Below are positions 55,801-57,635 of a stretch of DNA of 57,635 nt, piece after piece. A model generated the notes under the pieces. The model did no database searches. It saw nothing but the letters and a program-made list of their open reading frames with translations, and was not told where the DNA came from. The stretch spans positions 605,338-662,972 of the forward strand of contig WELA01005980.1 in assembly GCA_009602735.1 (NCBI GenBank). Direction: 5' to 3'. The stretch is from Mesotaenium endlicherianum. Taxonomy: Eukaryota > Streptophyta > Zygnematophyceae > Zygnematales > Mesotaeniaceae. How positions within the stretch are numbered: the stretch's first letter is position 1; each line of letters opens with the position of its first letter. Both the position numbers and the translations under genes were made by a program.

Positions 55801-56989
55801 TCTGGGGGGGCACGACGTGCATGTCCTTGAGCGTGTTGTCGCAGATCCGTGCGGACACGGACAACAATAGAGAGTCATGCGTCCTAGTCTGATGAAGATG
55901 ATAGGAATATTGAGCCTCCATATGTAGCCATATCAGACAAATGTAAATGTGCAAACACATACATGCAAGAAATGAAACACCAATCTACAAGCACATATAC
56001 ATGTGTTTGCACGCGCGCGCGCGCGCGCGTGTGTGTGTGTACATGACCAGGCTGGCATCTGCTCTTTAGGATATAGACTAACAACCAGACACACACACAC
56101 ACAGAGGGCAAGCGCAACGACACTGCATGACATCCAGGTGCAGGGGGTGTGGACACCTGGCAAAGTAGCACAAGCCGCCGAGCGACAAGCTGAACGTGGC
56201 GGCGGCCGCCCAGGCGGGGAGGCCGGAGGCGCCAGCAATAATGTCAGAGGAGCGCGCCACGTAGGCGACCAGCACAGCATAGTGGATGAACACGTACGTG
56301 CCACATGCCACGGCCACCCCCGCCTTGCCAAGTGTCCTCTCCGCCATAGACACCTGCAGGAGGGGGAAGGAGCGGGGGAGGGAGGGNTTTGCAGTTAGGA
56401 GGATGCAGTTTGAAGTTTAGCGTATTTTACCTGCATGCGGCCGGCACTGAGCAACCAAGCAGGCAGCACCTGCCGGCTGCCGCCATCTGCATGGGAGCGC
56501 TGCTTTTCCCGTTCTCGAGCGTGAAGACGTAAAGCACAACCTTTCTTGCAATGCAAGCCTACGGCCTCCCCCAGAATGCGAATGTAGGGTGCCTTTGATA
56601 ACGTAAAAATAATGCTTGTAGCTGCAAAAGCGCACGTCGGAAACATCGACCAAGGAGGAGCAAGGACATCGCACGGTGGAGGGAGACTAGTCTGGAGGAG
56701 AGGGCAAGCGAGCCTGTGTGGGCGGGCGCCTGAGGGTCGAAGAATTACAAACTATCTGCTCGCACCTGGTCGCAAGGGACGTCCAGATACATCGTACCAC
56801 AAAGACATGGCATACATGCGTGCATCAGAATTCGCAATTGAACAGCAGACGGGCAGGTGGCAGGACGCAGGGCGCAGGTGCCAGGTGGCGAACGAGGGGG
56901 TATTGCCTACGCACAAGGGACACGCCGCCCGAGCCGAGCTCGCACATGGTATTCACGTTCACCTCCGCCACCAGCAGCCCCGTTGCCAC
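52695..56989 (-). CDS. plant-type tryptophan/tyrosine permease family transporter (C-terminal 352 aa, seven exons; 5' end outside window)
   Basis: Exons on the minus strand: 56915-56989, 56157-56353, 55495-55666, 54598-54816, 54261-54345, 53899-54030, 52695-52873. They sum to 1,059 nt including TGA, all with AG/GT borders and matching phases. The product has the hallmarks of the plant Tyr-specific transport protein (HAAAP, Trp_Tyr_perm) family: LLVAEVNVNTMCELGSGG, YVFIHYAVLVAYVARSSDI, SIPIIALSFVYHNVVPV, VVLGTAIPLAMFLVWDAVIL, ATSYIGFVLGLSDFLAD, KALDFAGTYGVLTLFG and ILPGAMAWSERYSD. It is a multi-helix membrane protein that would carry aromatic amino acids; plant relatives are predicted plastid proteins. 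The N-terminal part, with the first helix and any transit peptide, is missing. The Ala/Gly-rich codon use fits a GC-rich host gene. Confidence 0.88.
53466..53695 (+). pseudogene. gypsy reverse-transcriptase relic in a permease intron
   Basis: In the intron between 53899 and 52873, antisense to the gene, the plus strand reads YEFTMMPFELCNA, then in another frame PATLMAMMKDAYRLHLNKVV, and finally KHKLYAML...KCEF. This is the order of the RT palm and thumb of Ty3/gypsy. The catalytic aspartates are gone and several shifts are present. It is a short, ancient fragment. Confidence 0.65.
53899..54030 (-). CDS. permease exon 6
   Basis: CTGCAG|TGCTGAAG start, GGAG|GTACCC end. Encodes LKLPGKRGQQPVPYVLTL and FYKALDFAGTYG. 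The split codons on both sides (Leu and Val) restore family-conserved residues. Confidence 0.92.
54261..54345 (-). CDS. permease exon 5
   Basis: GTGCAG|CCGACGATT start, GACT|GTAGGT end. Encodes PTIEVFSFFAVATSYIGFVL and GLSDFLAD. The long C-run in the intron just upstream serves as its pyrimidine tract. Confidence 0.92.
54598..54816 (-). CDS. permease exon 4
   Basis: GGCAG|AACGTGGTG start, GGG|GTGAGC end, 73 codons. Encodes NVVPVVATDLGGNLPRIR, the helix VLGTAIPLAMFLVWDAVI and DPLTRLRASSGAVG. Confidence 0.92.
55107..55175. repeat. imperfect (GAC/AAC)n repeat in a permease intron
   Basis: ACGACGACAATGACAATGAC-like units, intronic. Confidence 0.7.
55495..55666 (-). CDS. permease exon 3
   Basis: GGGCAG|CCAGAAGGTG start, CAT|GTGCGT end. 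Encodes KVIGIVNGALVVAILASF and AVPSSIPIIALSFVYH, two membrane segments with a loop between. Confidence 0.9.
56009..56042. repeat. (CG)n(TG)n alternating purine-pyrimidine tract
   Basis: Perfect CG repeat merging into TG repeat, intronic, next to a CA tract at 56088-56102. Such tracts can adopt Z-DNA. Confidence 0.9.
56157..56353 (-). CDS. permease exon 2
   Basis: CTGCAG|GTGTCTATGGCGGAG start, CCAG|GTGTCC end. Encodes VSMAERTLG, the YVFIHYAVLVAYVARSSDI helix and LGGLCYFA. Leaves two bases that join with exon 3 to give Ser. Confidence 0.88.
56915..56989 (-). CDS. permease exon 1 of those visible
   Basis: 25 codons, VATGLLVAEVNVNTMCELG then SGGVSL, ending at CTT|GTGCGT. An in-frame stop just upstream of the AG means the exon must begin about here. 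The acceptor tract is weak, so the 5' border is the least certain. Confidence 0.8.
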
Positions 56990-57635
56990 CTATTCCCCCT
57001 CCACGTCTTCACGACACATGTTAGTCGCCTTAGTGGCCACAGCTAGTAGTAGCCCCCTGGCCAAAGCATACCTTCCCTGAACACGTGCCATTCAAACTCC
57101 AAACACACGCGGTGATACTTTGCCACCTGTCAGTCTACCTCTGTACCAGCAGGGCTCCCATGGGCATGCGCCAGCGTCGATGGCTTACAGGTGCGCACAT
57201 GCATCGAGAGAAAAATTAGCTCTCGGCTCACAAGGACCCTCTGATTCCAGCAGCAGCCGGCCGCTTGTGGCGCCAGGAGCAGCAGGAGCAGGAGTCGCAG
57301 GAGCAGCAGCAGCCGCAGGAGCAAGCAGCAGCAGGAGCAGGAGTGGCAGAAGCAGCAGCAGCAGCAGCAGCTGGAGGAGGAGCAGCAGCAGCGAAAGCAG
57401 CAGGCTTCTGCAAGCGAGATCCCCAAGACAAAAAAGTGGCTTGTACTCCTAAAGAACAAGTGATTCAGGCCGGGCGCAGAGAAAGATTTTCGTGCACTGC
57501 ACGTTACTACCTCAGCCTCAATGTCTGAGCTTGTGCACGCAGATGCGGGCCTGGGTCACTCCAGGAGACATACACGTCCCCAGAGAAAGCGCAAGAGTGT
57601 GCGTCCAGGAACACCCCCGGGGGGGGGGGGAGAGA
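56990..57635. other. upstream part of the permease gene; no further exon recognised
   Basis: The conserved N-terminal GAGILALP-type segment of the family is not found on the minus strand here, so the 5' exons lie beyond the window. A CAG/GAGCAG repeat fills about 57,271-57,412 and a G-run of about 13 ends the window. Confidence 0.6.
57271..57412. repeat. imperfect (CAG)n/(GAGCAG)n repeat
   Basis: Long GCA/CAG/GAG array producing false Cys-, Gln- and Ala-rich frames on both strands. Confidence 0.9.

Noticed and set aside
57130..57459. Cys-rich and Ser/Gln-rich frames near the window end
   Set aside because: They are readings of the CAG/GAG repeat.

Overview
This is a stretch of eukaryotic nuclear DNA. 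It has spliced genes with GT-AG introns, tRNA-iMet-primed LTR retrotransposons and a plant-type Tyr/Trp permease gene, which point to the green lineage. A streptophyte alga or early land plant is the best guess; the species cannot be fixed from the sequence. Two GC-rich, microsatellite-rich host segments (about 1-4,600 and 52,000-57,635) flank an AT-richer block made mostly of retrotransposons.

The centre (6,119-47,051) is a set of nested LTR retrotransposons. The outermost is a decayed Ty1/copia element with LTRs at 6,119-6,498 and 46,674-47,051. Into its gag, with a perfect 5-bp target duplication (CACAC), a minus-strand Ty3/gypsy chromovirus (element A, 7,199-42,720) has inserted. Element A is itself interrupted twice. 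Element B (11,670-18,349) is a structurally intact plus-strand chromovirus with target duplication CAGGT and near-identical LTRs. A compound block (19,512-40,214) holds the 5' part of a third chromovirus, element C, followed by two fused plus-strand copies (D1 and D2) of the same family as A.

The most unusual material is the A/D family. Downstream of a complete gag-pol with a C-terminal chromodomain, all three copies carry a further sense ORF of about 550 codons (ORF3), intact in D2 at 37,747-39,408. ORF3 has a charged coiled-coil-like N-terminus, a conserved central region and an acidic tail, and I recognise no known family in it. Splice-acceptor-like sequence sits directly before its ATG, and splice-donor-like sites lie near the 5' LTR/PBS, so a spliced subgenomic mRNA is plausible. 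Both the A/D family and element B also carry textbook candidate -1 ribosomal frameshift sites (slippery heptamer plus perfect stem-loop spanning the gag stop codon) joining gag to pol.

The D1/D2 hybrid, the missing 3' end of C and a missing piece of about 765 bp of A can all be explained by one deletion between D1 and D2 at an 8-nt microhomology (32,728-32,735), unless it is an assembly join.

On the right, seven minus-strand exons (56,989 down to 52,695) encode the C-terminal 352 residues of a Trp/Tyr permease-family transporter. Exon phases and splice sites fit throughout; the 5' end lies beyond the window. One intron holds a small reverse-transcriptase relic. On the left, two or three minus-strand exon candidates suggest an unidentified membrane protein. 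A much-decayed minus-strand gypsy relic lies at about 47.2-48.3 kb, and 48.3-52.1 kb has no recognisable gene.
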